Source: Rhodocyclaceae bacterium UBA6160 (GTDB taxonomy: Bacteria; Pseudomonadota; Gammaproteobacteria; Burkholderiales; Rhodocyclaceae). From it: DNA of 12,163 nucleotides. Both the position numbers and the translations under genes were made by a program. Positions 1 through 8,426 of the stretch are shown here, one piece after another; positions within the stretch are counted from its first letter, which is position 1, and each line of letters starts with the position of its first letter. Below the pieces are notes generated by a model. It saw only the letters and a program-made list of their open reading frames with translations, was not told the origin of the DNA and ran no database searches. The stretch covers positions 1 to 12,163 of the forward strand of contig DIUK01000063.1 of assembly GCA_002422995.1 (NCBI GenBank), written 5' to 3'.

Positions 1-290
1 TGGGGGTGTTCTTGCGTGACGTGTCGCAAATCATCGGTGTGGTGACTTCTGTGCTGATGTTCATGAGCCCCATCTTTTATCCGGTCAGCGCCTTGCCTGA
101 AAACTACCGCCACCTGCTCTACCTCAACCCGCTTACCCCCGTCATCGAGATGACCCGGGATGTTCTGTATTGGGGCAAGCTACCAGACTTTACCCTGCTT
201 GGCATCTATTGGCTGGCTACTAGCGTCATCGCCTGGTTGGGTTTTGCCTGGTTCCAAAAGACCCGCAAAGGATTCGCAGATGTTTTGTAA
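1..290 (+). CDS. wzm: Wzm-like ABC-2 polysaccharide export permease, C-terminal part
   Basis: This is the last 95 or so codons of an integral inner-membrane permease; the start lies before the window, and the GTG at position 6 is an internal valine, not a start. The visible part has a long hydrophobic stretch running into the sequence MSPIFYPVSALP, then a periplasmic-type loop (LNPLTPVIEMTRDVLYWG), a last membrane helix (LLGIYWLATSVIAWLGFAWF) and a short basic cytoplasmic tail. The SPIFYP...NP.TP pattern is typical of Wzm/KpsM/TagG-type permeases that form the channel for undecaprenol-linked O-antigen, capsule or teichoic acid. The gene directly downstream encodes a Wzt-type ATPase, which supports the pairing. 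The gap between the two is 45 bp. The family call is strong; which polysaccharide is exported cannot be told. Confidence 0.9.
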   Translation, partial: GVFLRDVSQIIGVVTSVLMFMSPIFYPVSALPENYRHLLYLNPLTPVIEMTRDVLYWGKLPDFTLLGIYWLATSVIAWLGFAWFQKTRKGFADVL

Positions 291-322
291 CATCAAACGC
301 CGTCTTGCCAGCGCCGACTTTT

Positions 323-328
323 GGAGGG
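323..328 (+). promoter_or_regulatory. Ribosome binding site choosing the wzt start
   Basis: GGAGGG lies seven bases before the ATG at 336. This spacing favours 336 over the in-frame TTG at 321, which would place the Shine-Dalgarno sequence inside the coding region. Confidence 0.7.
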
Positions 329-335
329 CTTGCGC

Positions 336-1724
336 ATGAGCGGCGACACCGCCATCAAGGTTGAAGGCTTGAGCAAGTGCTACCACATCTACGACACCCC
401 GCGCGACCGCCTCAAGCAGTTTGTACTGCCGCGCCTGCAAAGATTGATCGGTAAGCAGCCGAAGCAATACTTCCGCGAATTCTGGGCGCTCAGGGATGTT
501 TCGTTTGAAGTCAAAAAAGGCGAAACCATCGGCATCATCGGGCGCAATGGTTCGGGCAAATCCACTTTGTTGCAAATGATTTGCGGCACACTATCGCCCA
601 CCGGCGGTAGCGTGGAAACCCGTGGCCGCATCGCAGCGCTCTTGGAACTCGGCTCCGGCTTCAACCCGGATTTCACAGGCCGTGAGAATGTTTATATGAA
701 TGGTGCTGTGCTTGGCCTAAGTACGGAAGAAATCGACGCCCGGTTTGACGACATCGCAGCTTTTGCCGAGATTGGTGACTTCATTGAACAGCCAGTAAAA
801 ACCTATTCCAGCGGCATGATGGTGCGGCTGGCGTTTGCGGTGGCGATCAACGTCGATCCGGAAATTCTCATCGTAGATGAAGCGCTTTCTGTAGGTGATG
901 AACTCTTTCAACGCAAGTGTTTTTCTCGTATCGAGACCATCCGTGCCAGCGGATCCACAATCCTGTTTGTCTCTCACTCAGGCGGAACCATCGTTGAGCT
1001 ATGTGATCGTGCCGTGCTGATGGACTCTGGTGAAAAGCTGGCCGTGGGCATGCCCAAACAAATCGTGGGCCGTTATCAAAAGCTGCTTTATGCTCCGACG
1101 GACAAGCGTGAAACCATTCGTGAGCAAATTCGCCAGATGGATGAACATGCGGAGCTGCATGCCAATACCGTAGAAGCAGGGGCGCGCCAAGAAGAATCAC
1201 ATGGGGAACACACGTACGAACCGCAAGAAAACTTTGACCCGAACCTGATGCCGAGCAGCACCATTGAATATGAGTCGCATGGGGCTTACATCGATTCGCC
1301 GGCGGTGCTTACCTTGGCTGGCGAGCAGGTTAACAACCTCGTACGAGGCAAGACCTATCGTTATGCGTACACCGTTCGCTTCTCCAAAAGTGCCAGCAAT
1401 GTCCGGTTTGGCATGCTCATCAAGACCACATCAGGTGTTGAGCTGGGCGGGGGGGTATCGGCAAATTCACCGCGAGAAAGCCTGGCTTATGTTGGAGCAG
1501 GATCAAGCTATCGCGTCGAATTCCGGTTTCGATGCGCGCTGAATGCGGGAGTCTATTTTTTGAATGCAGGTGTCGTCGGTGACGTAAATGGGAGTGAAAC
1601 CTATCTACATCGCCTGATTGATATTGCCATGTTCAGGGTGCAGCCTGATACGGGAAACTTGGCGACGGGTATCGTTGATTTCGGTTGCTACCCGGAAATA
1701 GAACTACAGCAAACACAAAATTGA
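336..1724 (+). CDS. wzt: Wzt-like ABC transporter ATPase with C-terminal glycan-binding domain
   Basis: This 462-residue cytoplasmic ATPase would power polysaccharide export through the upstream permease. The nucleotide-binding domain covers about residues 5-250: Walker A GRNGSGKST (69-77), signature YSSGM (157-161), Walker B ILIVDE (177-182) and an H-loop histidine at 214. The early YHIYDTPRDRLKQF stretch and the GRIAALLELGSGFNPDFTGRENVY segment are characteristic of the Wzt/KpsT/TagH branch. A polar, charged linker (about 255-305) leads to a beta-rich C-terminal domain (about 310-455). In characterised Wzt proteins such as those of E. coli O8/O9a, this extra domain binds the modified non-reducing end of the O-antigen before export; short Wzt/KpsT proteins lack it. 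A G7 tract (1449-1455) lies in frame inside this domain. The stop is 14 bp before the large glycosyltransferase gene, so the two are probably one operon. Confidence 0.93.
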   Translation: MSGDTAIKVEGLSKCYHIYDTPRDRLKQFVLPRLQRLIGKQPKQYFREFWALRDVSFEVKKGETIGIIGRNGSGKSTLLQMICGTLSPTGGSVETRGRIAALLELGSGFNPDFTGRENVYMNGAVLGLSTEEIDARFDDIAAFAEIGDFIEQPVKTYSSGMMVRLAFAVAINVDPEILIVDEALSVGDELFQRKCFSRIETIRASGSTILFVSHSGGTIVELCDRAVLMDSGEKLAVGMPKQIVGRYQKLLYAPTDKRETIREQIRQMDEHAELHANTVEAGARQEESHGEHTYEPQENFDPNLMPSSTIEYESHGAYIDSPAVLTLAGEQVNNLVRGKTYRYAYTVRFSKSASNVRFGMLIKTTSGVELGGGVSANSPRESLAYVGAGSSYRVEFRFRCALNAGVYFLNAGVVGDVNGSETYLHRLIDIAMFRVQPDTGNLATGIVDFGCYPEIELQQTQN

Positions 1725-1738
1725 AGACCTGGTAATTT

Positions 1739-4700
1739 ATGGAAGCGAAAAGGCTGATTGTCGTATTGGGAATGCACCGCAGTGGCACTAGTGCTGTTAC
1801 ACGTGGTTTGCAGGTCATGGGCGTGGAGCTCGGCGATAGACTGATACCGCCCATTGAGGGCAATAATTCCAAGGGGTTTTGGGAGGACCCCGACCTCAAC
1901 ACACTTGACGTCGAAATGTTGGCAGCGCTTGACAGCGATTGGTTCCATCTCACACCGATTGAAGCAAAAGATGTGGAAGCCTTGCGCAATCAAGGCTATT
2001 TCCTTCGTGCGGTTGAGTTGCTTAGACAGAAAGTTGGTAGTGTTGCAGTCTTCGGCTTCAAAGACCCTCGGGTGGCGAAGCTGTTGCCCTTTTGGAAAGA
2101 GGTGTTTAACTACTGTAACGTCAATGTGAACTATGTTTTAGCTATTCGGCACCCGCTCAGCGTCGTCAAGTCTTTGGCTAAACGCGATGGCATTGCAGAA
2201 GGGCAGAGCTATCTTCTGTGGCTAGGCCATGTCATCACGGCTTTGATTGGCAGCACCGGCGATAAGCGTGTACTGGTGGATTATGACCGTCTGATGCAAT
2301 CGCCGGATGCCGAGTTGATGCGAATTTCAAAGTGCATTGACTTAGAAATTGATCCAGCAAAGCTACAAAGTTATAAAACGGAATTTCTTGATCAAGGGCT
2401 GCGGCATACGGTTTTCGAACCGGATGACCTGCTGCTGGACAATGCCTGCCCTCCCATTGTGCGAGAGGTTTACGATGCCTTACTCGATGTCGCATCCGAT
2501 AAAGTAACATTTGATGACCAAGCGCTACAGAACAAACAATCGCGTTGGTCAGATGAATTTGATCGCCTCAAATCCCCTTTGATGTTGGTAGATAGGCTTT
2601 CCAAACAAAAGCTAATTGCCACCCAAGCCGTGACCGAGCGTGACGGGCAGATCGCCAGCATGAGCCAGGCCGTGGCCGAGCGTGACGGACAGATCGCCAG
2701 CCTGAGCCAAGCCGCAGCTGAACGTGACGGGCAGATCGCCAGCATGAGCCAGGCCGTGGCCGAGCGTGACGGACAGATCGCCAGCCTGAGCCAAGCCGCA
2801 GCTGAACGTGACGGGCAGATCGCCAGCCTCAACCAAGCCGTAACCGAGCGCGACGGGCAGATCGCCGCACTGCATAACTCAACCAGTTGGCGAATGATGC
2901 GGCCACTGCGTGCCGTCGTGCACCAGTTGAAACGTGTCCGTCGCGTTGCGGAACTGGCGATGCCTGCCATCAAGCGTGGCGGCGGTTTGAAAAACACACT
3001 CACGAAGGCAATACAACTCTACTGGCGCGAAGGTTTGGCGGGCATCCGGCGTGGTTTCAGAATAGTGGCCACATCGGGTCAGGTGAAACCCACGCCAAAT
3101 TCCGGTGAATTCGATAGAAACGACTACGCTGAATGGATTCGCCGTTACGACACCCTGACCGACGAAACCCGCGCCACTCTGCGCGCGCGCATCGACGCTT
3201 TTGAGCGCAAGCCGCTGATCTCGGTGGTGATGCCCGCCTACAACCCCAAACCAGAATGGCTGATTGAAACCATCGAATCCGTTCGCAAGCAGATTTACCA
3301 GAATTGGGAGTTATGCATTGCCGATGATGCCTCCACCAATCCATCCATCTATCCCATTTTGGAGCACTACGCAAAAGAGGACTCACGCATCAAGGTTGTT
3401 TTTCGCGAGCAAAATGGCCATATCTCGGAAGCATCCAACAGTGCACTGGAATTGGCCACTGGGGAGTGGGTCGCCCTGCTGGATCACGACGACCTGCTGG
3501 CGGAACACGCCCTGTTCTGGGTGGCGGATGCCATCAATCAGCACCCTGATGCACGCTTGATTTACTCGGATGAAGACAAGATAGACGAAGCTAGCAGAAG
3601 GTTTCACCCCTACTTCAAGTGCGACTGGAATCCGGATTTGTTCTATTCACACAATCTGATTACGCATCTTGGGGTTTACCGCAAAGACCTTTTGAACGAT
3701 ATCGGTGGATTCAGAAGGGGGCTGGAAGGCGCGCAGGATTACGATCTCGCCTTGCGCTGCATTGAACGTATAAAACCCAATCAGATTCATCACGTGCCCC
3801 GAGTGCTCTATCACTGGCGCATGCATGCCGAGAGCACGGCGCAATCGGCCGATGCCAAACCCTATGCGATGTTGGCGGGGGAAAGGGCGCTGAATGAACA
3901 CTTTCAGCGGAAAAAAATAAATGCCAACGCCGAATTAATCGGCTTTGCTTATCGGGTGCGCTATGCACTGCCAGAAAAGCCGCCCCTCGTCAGCCTGATT
4001 ATCCCGACGCGCAATGGCCTGGAATTAATTAAACAATGTATCGAAAGCATACTGGCAAAAACCACCTACTCCAATTACGAGGTTCTCATCGTTGACAACG
4101 GTTCGGACGATCCTGCAACCCTTGAATATTTCGATACGTTGAAAGCGGAAACACGGGTAAGGGTCGTGCGCGATGACAGGCCTTTCAATTACTCCGCACT
4201 AAATAACGCTGCGGTAAAATTAGCGCGCGGCGAGGTACTGGGGTTACTCAACAACGATCTGGAAGTCATCTCGCCAGAGTGGCTATCGGAGATGGTCAGT
4301 ATTGCATTGCAACCAAAATTAGGGGCCGTAGGGGCAAGACTCTGGTACCCCAACGATACATTGCAACATGGCGGAGTGATTCATGGGCTTGGGGGAGTAG
4401 CAGGACACGCCCACAAACACCTGCCGCGAGGCCACTTCGGTTATTCTATGCGTGCACAATTAATTCAAACTTTGTCGGCTGTCACAGCGGCATGTTTAGT
4501 TGTGAAGAAAAACGTTTTTGAAGAAGTTGGGGGGCTGAACGAAGCAGACCTTCAAGTAGCCTTCAATGACGTCGATTTCTGTCTGCGCGTCCGGGAAGCG
4601 GGCTACCGTAATGTCTGGACACCGTATGCCGAGTTGTACCACCACGAATCCGCCACGCGTGGCTATGAAGATACGCCAGAAAAACAGGCGCGTTTCGCCA

Positions 4701-5692
4701 AAGAAGTTCAGTACATGAAGCAGCGCTGGGGTGATTTGCTGCTGAATGACCCAGCGTACAGTCCCAACCTGACCTTGGATCATGAAGACTTCAGCTTGGC
4801 CTGGCCTCCAAGGGTTGAGATTTTAACGGTGCCCAAAAGTGCAAGGCCTCAACAAAACACGCAGCTTAGCCGGATCGATAAGGCATTGATCATGGTTGAC
4901 CGAAAGGGTTTAGGACTTGAAATTGGCCCGAGTCATAATCCGCTTGCTCCGAAGAAGGCCGGGTTCAACGTACGGATTCTTGATCATGCGACGCGTGAAG
5001 AGTTAATCGAGAAGTATCGTGGTCACGGCGTCAATTTGGACAACATCGAAGATGTTGACTACCTATGGCACGGGGAGCCGATCAACGAACTCGTTGAGTC
5101 AGGAACAAGATTTGACTGGATCATCGCCTCTCACGTGATCGAACATACGACAGACTTGGTGTCGTTTCTTCAGGAGCTCTCGAAAACTCTTCGACCCAAC
5201 GGCATCATCTCGCTTGTGATCCCGGATAAGAGGTATTGTTTCGATTATTTTCGGCCTACGAGCACCACGGGAGAAGTTCTGCAGGCACATTCAGAACAGC
5301 GTACCCGTCACGCGCCGGGGGTAGTGTTTGATCATTACGCTTACGCTGCCAAGCTGGACGGAAATATCGCTTGGGGGCAGAACAGCGAGGGAGGTATTTC
5401 TTTAGCACATACATTGTCGGAGGCAAAACTCCAGTTCGAGACAGCACGAACATCCACTAACTATATTGATGTCCACCAATGGCGCTTTACGCCATCGTCG
5501 TTCTCGTTATTGATGCGTGAGCTCGCCCAGATAGGGCTCATTAATCTAACGGTAGCACATGCCTTTGATACAGATGGCTGCGAATTTTTCGCGACACTGA
5601 AGCACGGCCTGGAAGCGGGAATTGACACTGATCAACGGATTGAGTTGTTGAGAAGAGCCCAAGCTGAACTTCGTGCTCCGAAAATGCATTAG
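1739..5692 (+). CDS. Multidomain sulfotransferase-like / coiled coil / GT2-GT2 / methyltransferase polysaccharide enzyme
   Basis: The protein has 1317 residues and at least five segments. Residues 5-240 resemble PAPS-dependent sulfotransferases: GMHRSGTS at 11-18 matches the 5'-phosphosulfate loop and RHPLSVVKSLAKRDG matches the 3'-phosphate-binding helix. Residues 296-379 are six tandem 14-residue, two-heptad repeats (consensus QAVAERDGQIASLS), followed by NSTSWRMMRPLR, a motif often seen before GT domains. A first GT2 domain (about 491-735) has SVVMPAYN and DHDD at 582-585; a second (about 748-960) has SLIIPTRNG and NND at 838-840. Residues 1057-1290 look like a class I SAM methyltransferase (GLGLEIGPSHNP, later ASHVIEH and LRPNGIISLVIPD). 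There is no signal peptide or membrane helix, so it is probably cytoplasmic. ATG 1739 is the first start after an in-frame TAA at 1733; its ribosome site is weak. It probably adds two sugars, or one repeating linkage, and may modify the chain end. Donor sugars and the real activity of the outer domains are unknown. Confidence 0.88.
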   Translation: MEAKRLIVVLGMHRSGTSAVTRGLQVMGVELGDRLIPPIEGNNSKGFWEDPDLNTLDVEMLAALDSDWFHLTPIEAKDVEALRNQGYFLRAVELLRQKVGSVAVFGFKDPRVAKLLPFWKEVFNYCNVNVNYVLAIRHPLSVVKSLAKRDGIAEGQSYLLWLGHVITALIGSTGDKRVLVDYDRLMQSPDAELMRISKCIDLEIDPAKLQSYKTEFLDQGLRHTVFEPDDLLLDNACPPIVREVYDALLDVASDKVTFDDQALQNKQSRWSDEFDRLKSPLMLVDRLSKQKLIATQAVTERDGQIASMSQAVAERDGQIASLSQAAAERDGQIASMSQAVAERDGQIASLSQAAAERDGQIASLNQAVTERDGQIAALHNSTSWRMMRPLRAVVHQLKRVRRVAELAMPAIKRGGGLKNTLTKAIQLYWREGLAGIRRGFRIVATSGQVKPTPNSGEFDRNDYAEWIRRYDTLTDETRATLRARIDAFERKPLISVVMPAYNPKPEWLIETIESVRKQIYQNWELCIADDASTNPSIYPILEHYAKEDSRIKVVFREQNGHISEASNSALELATGEWVALLDHDDLLAEHALFWVADAINQHPDARLIYSDEDKIDEASRRFHPYFKCDWNPDLFYSHNLITHLGVYRKDLLNDIGGFRRGLEGAQDYDLALRCIERIKPNQIHHVPRVLYHWRMHAESTAQSADAKPYAMLAGERALNEHFQRKKINANAELIGFAYRVRYALPEKPPLVSLIIPTRNGLELIKQCIESILAKTTYSNYEVLIVDNGSDDPATLEYFDTLKAETRVRVVRDDRPFNYSALNNAAVKLARGEVLGLLNNDLEVISPEWLSEMVSIALQPKLGAVGARLWYPNDTLQHGGVIHGLGGVAGHAHKHLPRGHFGYSMRAQLIQTLSAVTAACLVVKKNVFEEVGGLNEADLQVAFNDVDFCLRVREAGYRNVWTPYAELYHHESATRGYEDTPEKQARFAKEVQYMKQRWGDLLLNDPAYSPNLTLDHEDFSLAWPPRVEILTVPKSARPQQNTQLSRIDKALIMVDRKGLGLEIGPSHNPLAPKKAGFNVRILDHATREELIEKYRGHGVNLDNIEDVDYLWHGEPINELVESGTRFDWIIASHVIEHTTDLVSFLQELSKTLRPNGIISLVIPDKRYCFDYFRPTSTTGEVLQAHSEQRTRHAPGVVFDHYAYAAKLDGNIAWGQNSEGGISLAHTLSEAKLQFETARTSTNYIDVHQWRFTPSSFSLLMRELAQIGLINLTVAHAFDTDGCEFFATLKHGLEAGIDTDQRIELLRRAQAELRAPKMH
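2624..2875 (+). repeat. Six in-frame 42-bp tandem repeats encoding a heptad coiled coil
   Basis: Six consecutive 42-bp units without spacers lie inside the large glycosyltransferase gene and encode residues 296-379. Each unit gives a 14-residue block around the invariant core ERDGQIA, equal to two heptads with A, I and L/M at hydrophobic positions, as expected for a long alpha-helical coiled coil. The number of units can change without breaking the frame. Confidence 0.95.
2666..2833 (+). repeat. 84-bp duplication within the coiled-coil repeats
   Basis: Repeat units 2+3 (2666-2749) and 4+5 (2750-2833) are identical at the DNA level over the first 78 of 84 bases and differ only in the final six. 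The outer units 1 and 6 are more diverged. This indicates a recent duplication of a two-unit block by slippage or recombination. Confidence 0.9.
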
Positions 5693-5722
5693 GGAGCGCA
5701 TTGCACTGCCTATATGAAAGCA

Positions 5723-5750
5723 TTGGCGAATCGTCAAATATAAAAATAAT
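5723..5750 (+). promoter_or_regulatory. Possible sigma-70-type promoter before the second glycan module
   Basis: The 95-bp gap after the large gene is A/T-rich. It holds TTGGCG (5723-5728; 4 of 6 matches to the -35 consensus) and AATAAT (5745-5750; 5 of 6 matches to the -10 consensus), spaced 16 bp. No clear terminator hairpin is seen in the gap, so read-through from upstream is also possible. A/T-rich DNA gives such matches by chance. Confidence 0.3.
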
Positions 5751-5787
5751 TGCCAGTCGTATCCAATATGAATGAGACATCCTCCCA

Positions 5788-7776
5788 ATGTTAAATTTCA
5801 TTTTTACTAAAAATCTGAAATCCGAATACTTTGCGTTTTTTGTGCTCGTGACCATTCCATTATTGTTTGGAATTGGGCAGGAGATAGTTGCAATCTATAG
5901 CCCACACGATGACTATTATTTTATATTGCGTGCTGTTTCACTAGATTTGAATGGTAGTTATCTCGCCCCGATTAAAGAGATTCTGTACCCCTTATATATA
6001 CGAATTTCATGGCTATATGGCTTAGGGCTTCGAAACTTCGAAGTGCTGTGTTATGGGCTGGCTTTATTTTGTCTTTGGGTTCAGATATCCGCTTTAGCTC
6101 AAAGCCGTTTAGTCGCGTGGTTAAGCACTATTCCCTTGGCTTTTTTTTGTTACCAACATGCGATATTTGATCGTGCAACCCCTGATGCACTCCAGTTAAT
6201 CTTGTTGCCGCTCAGCTTTTCAACGTCAATCTATCTTTATCTAAAAAAAGTAAACTGGACTTCTTCGATTTTGGCAGGCGTGGTAGTCGGCGCACATGTG
6301 TTAACGCGGCCAGAGGGCGTTTTGTTCATATTGCCACCATTAGTGTCTCTTATTTTTGTATGGTATCAAGCGAGTCAGCAGGCAAACTATGTTAGTAACA
6401 CAAGGATGGCTCTTCCAAAACTGGGTGCTATTTTAGTGATCGTTTTTTTGAGCCAGCAATTTGCCTCCGCTATTAATTGGCATTACTTTGGCTTCTGGGC
6501 ACCGACGATCATGAAGTCCGCAAGTTTTCAGAGAAACTTATCTGCATTGATGGCCATTGAGCCAGATGAATCTCAAAAACAGCGTTATGCGCCAGTATCG
6601 AAGTCGACGTTAGAACGCGCTTACCAAGTAAGTCCGTCTTTTCTTAAAGCTAAGCCGTTCTTTGATCAACATCTGGATGGTCATGGCTGGAGCGCGGCAG
6701 CGATCCAAGGTTATCGCGCGGTTGACGGCAGTATATCCGGCGGGCATTTCCAATGGGCTTTGCTGGATGCGGGGGCTTATGTTGCCGGACCGAAGGCCAA
6801 TGCAATGCTTGAGTATTTTGATACGGTGGCCAATGAACTTCGCGGGGGCTTTGACCGTGGAGAAATCAAAGAGCGGCGGGTTATTTCTACTGCATTGGGC
6901 CCAGATTTCTCAGTATTTGATAGCAATTTCTGGTCGTCTATGTGGAAAATTGGACGATTCTTTCTGAACCTGTCTGCCCCCAGTCTGCCAACAATAGCGA
7001 GTATTGGTACTGTGCTAAATGTCGAGTCCGACTTTAACAAGGTTGCGCTTAGGCGCACCGCTTTACTCGAATCCTCTCAATGGCAACTATCCGGTTGGGC
7101 GGTAAATCTTGCCAAAGGAATGCCTAAAACCATTGATCTCGATCAGGAAGCGACGGACGGTGGCATTAGACTTAGCGTAAAAGAACGGCCGGATGTGGCG
7201 AAGGCAATTTTTGGCTTGGAGCCGGGCGGAGCACCGGCTAAGTGTAAGTGTGGTATTGAGATAACGTCACCCGGTTCATGGGCCGGAAATTTGCGGGTGG
7301 TGGTTGATAATCACATCGTGGCAATCCCACTGACAAACCTGAAGAACCTGACATCGGGACGCGCTTACGACGGACCGGATATCCACCTACATGTGGACAA
7401 CATGGTACTTAATAACGAAACGCCAGCCCATAGCGTTATTCCTATTACCAGTTGGGTTACCAAGGCTGTTTTCTACGCTGCCAGAGTTGCAGTGTTTGTT
7501 GCATTCTTTCTGTTGGCCGCGATATTGCTTATCCCGAGAGTTTCTGTTTTTAAAACCTTAGATTTAACATCCGTCTTTTTGGTTTCAAGTCTTGCGGCAT
7601 CGATTGTTTTACCGCGCCTTGTCTTGCTTTCTGCGATTGATGCAAATATGTATCCGGGAGATGAAATAAGATATATCGCGAGCGGCACTTTTTCTGTCCA
7701 CTTTGCATCATTTTTTTGTGTAGGAGTTTTTATTTCAGTCATTTTGAAGGCAAAACAACTCATTAAACACAAATAG
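5788..7776 (+). CDS. GT-C-like integral membrane glycosyltransferase with soluble beta-type module
   Basis: This 662-residue inner-membrane protein has roughly six or seven hydrophobic helices in residues 14-230, a soluble region of about 320 residues, and three more helices near 560-583, 595-615 and 638-655. The first loop holds H40-D41-D42 (SPHDDYYF), as in GT-C/PMT-like enzymes whose early acidic residues bind the polyprenyl-phosphate-sugar donor; TRPEG (173-177) sits between later helices, as in GT39-like proteins. In the soluble region, residues 436-510 carry a GWAVN ... RPDVAKAIFG ... CKCGIEI pattern that I associate with a beta-sandwich module attached to many polysaccharide enzymes. 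The likely role is transfer of a lipid-linked sugar to a glycan on the periplasmic face. ATG 5788 is the first start after an in-frame TGA at 5773, with no good ribosome site. Codon use is more A/T-rich than upstream. A non-enzymatic membrane protein cannot be ruled out. Confidence 0.65.
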   Translation: MLNFIFTKNLKSEYFAFFVLVTIPLLFGIGQEIVAIYSPHDDYYFILRAVSLDLNGSYLAPIKEILYPLYIRISWLYGLGLRNFEVLCYGLALFCLWVQISALAQSRLVAWLSTIPLAFFCYQHAIFDRATPDALQLILLPLSFSTSIYLYLKKVNWTSSILAGVVVGAHVLTRPEGVLFILPPLVSLIFVWYQASQQANYVSNTRMALPKLGAILVIVFLSQQFASAINWHYFGFWAPTIMKSASFQRNLSALMAIEPDESQKQRYAPVSKSTLERAYQVSPSFLKAKPFFDQHLDGHGWSAAAIQGYRAVDGSISGGHFQWALLDAGAYVAGPKANAMLEYFDTVANELRGGFDRGEIKERRVISTALGPDFSVFDSNFWSSMWKIGRFFLNLSAPSLPTIASIGTVLNVESDFNKVALRRTALLESSQWQLSGWAVNLAKGMPKTIDLDQEATDGGIRLSVKERPDVAKAIFGLEPGGAPAKCKCGIEITSPGSWAGNLRVVVDNHIVAIPLTNLKNLTSGRAYDGPDIHLHVDNMVLNNETPAHSVIPITSWVTKAVFYAARVAVFVAFFLLAAILLIPRVSVFKTLDLTSVFLVSSLAASIVLPRLVLLSAIDANMYPGDEIRYIASGTFSVHFASFFCVGVFISVILKAKQLIKHK

Positions 7777-7787
7777 AGGAATAGATT

Positions 7788-8426
7788 ATGTCACAACCAC
7801 ATAACACTACTAGTTCTGAAAACTTGGCAGTCCGCGCTCATCGAAAGATGATAATGGGGAGAAGAGTTCGCCAGATTTCTAAACACATCGCAGAAATTAT
7901 TCCAGTTGATGTTGTTTCCATGCTTGATGTTGGTGCTGGTACGGGTGAAATGGCTTTAGCCATTAAAAATCATAGACCGAGATTAGATATTAATGGCGTT
8001 GATGTTTATGTTAGACCGAAAACTTTTGTGCCTGTAAAAAAATATGATGGCATTAAATTGCCTTTTGCGGACGGTGCATTTGATGCAGTAATGACAGTTG
8101 ATGTTCTGCATCATTGCGCTGACCCCGTGGCTACACTTGAAGAATGCGCACGAGTTGCGAGACGATGGGTGATTATTAAAGATCATGTTTCAAATAATTC
8201 TTTGGATAAAGCCACATTGCGCTTTATGGATTGGGTTGGAAATCGAGCGCATGGCGTAGTGCTCCCTTATAATTATTTGTCTTCAATAGATTGGGAAGAA
8301 GCGTTTGACAGAATTGATCTGATAAAAATAAACCAGTGTGATCGTCTTGAACTTTACCCGCAGCCGTTAGAGACAATATTCGGTGGGTCGCTTCATTGTC
8401 TATATCTACTTAAGAAAAAAGAGTGA
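7788..8426 (+). CDS. Class I SAM-dependent methyltransferase
   Basis: This 212-residue soluble protein has a Rossmann-fold methyltransferase core. The glycine-rich SAM loop MLDVGAGTGEMA is at about residues 45-56, the acidic end of strand two is GVDVYV (70-75), and LPFADGAFDAVMTVDVLHHCADP (91-113) matches the LPF..FD.v....vLHH motif IV region of the Methyltransf_11 type. A basic N-terminal stretch (RAHRKMIMGRRVRQISKHI) precedes the core. The start is well supported: AGAGGA (7775-7780) is seven bases before the ATG and overlaps the previous stop codon. The stop shares one base with the next gene's ATG (TGATG), implying translational coupling. From context it could methylate a sugar or a polyprenyl-linked intermediate, but the substrate cannot be read from the sequence. 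Confidence 0.87.
   Translation: MSQPHNTTSSENLAVRAHRKMIMGRRVRQISKHIAEIIPVDVVSMLDVGAGTGEMALAIKNHRPRLDINGVDVYVRPKTFVPVKKYDGIKLPFADGAFDAVMTVDVLHHCADPVATLEECARVARRWVIIKDHVSNNSLDKATLRFMDWVGNRAHGVVLPYNYLSSIDWEEAFDRIDLIKINQCDRLELYPQPLETIFGGSLHCLYLLKKKE

Noticed and set aside
321..335. TTG at 321 as the wzt start
   Set aside because: The GGAGGG ribosome site at 323-328 is correctly spaced for ATG 336 and would fall inside the coding region if 321 were used.
2624..2875. Regularly repeated sequence that might suggest a CRISPR array or minisatellite
   Set aside because: Units are directly adjacent with no spacers, are 42 bp and in frame, and encode a heptad coiled coil inside a long intact gene.
2470..3003. 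Open minus-strand frame of 177 codons with repeated AICPSRS blocks
   Set aside because: It is the antisense shadow of the coiled-coil repeats; the + strand frame has recognisable domains on both sides.
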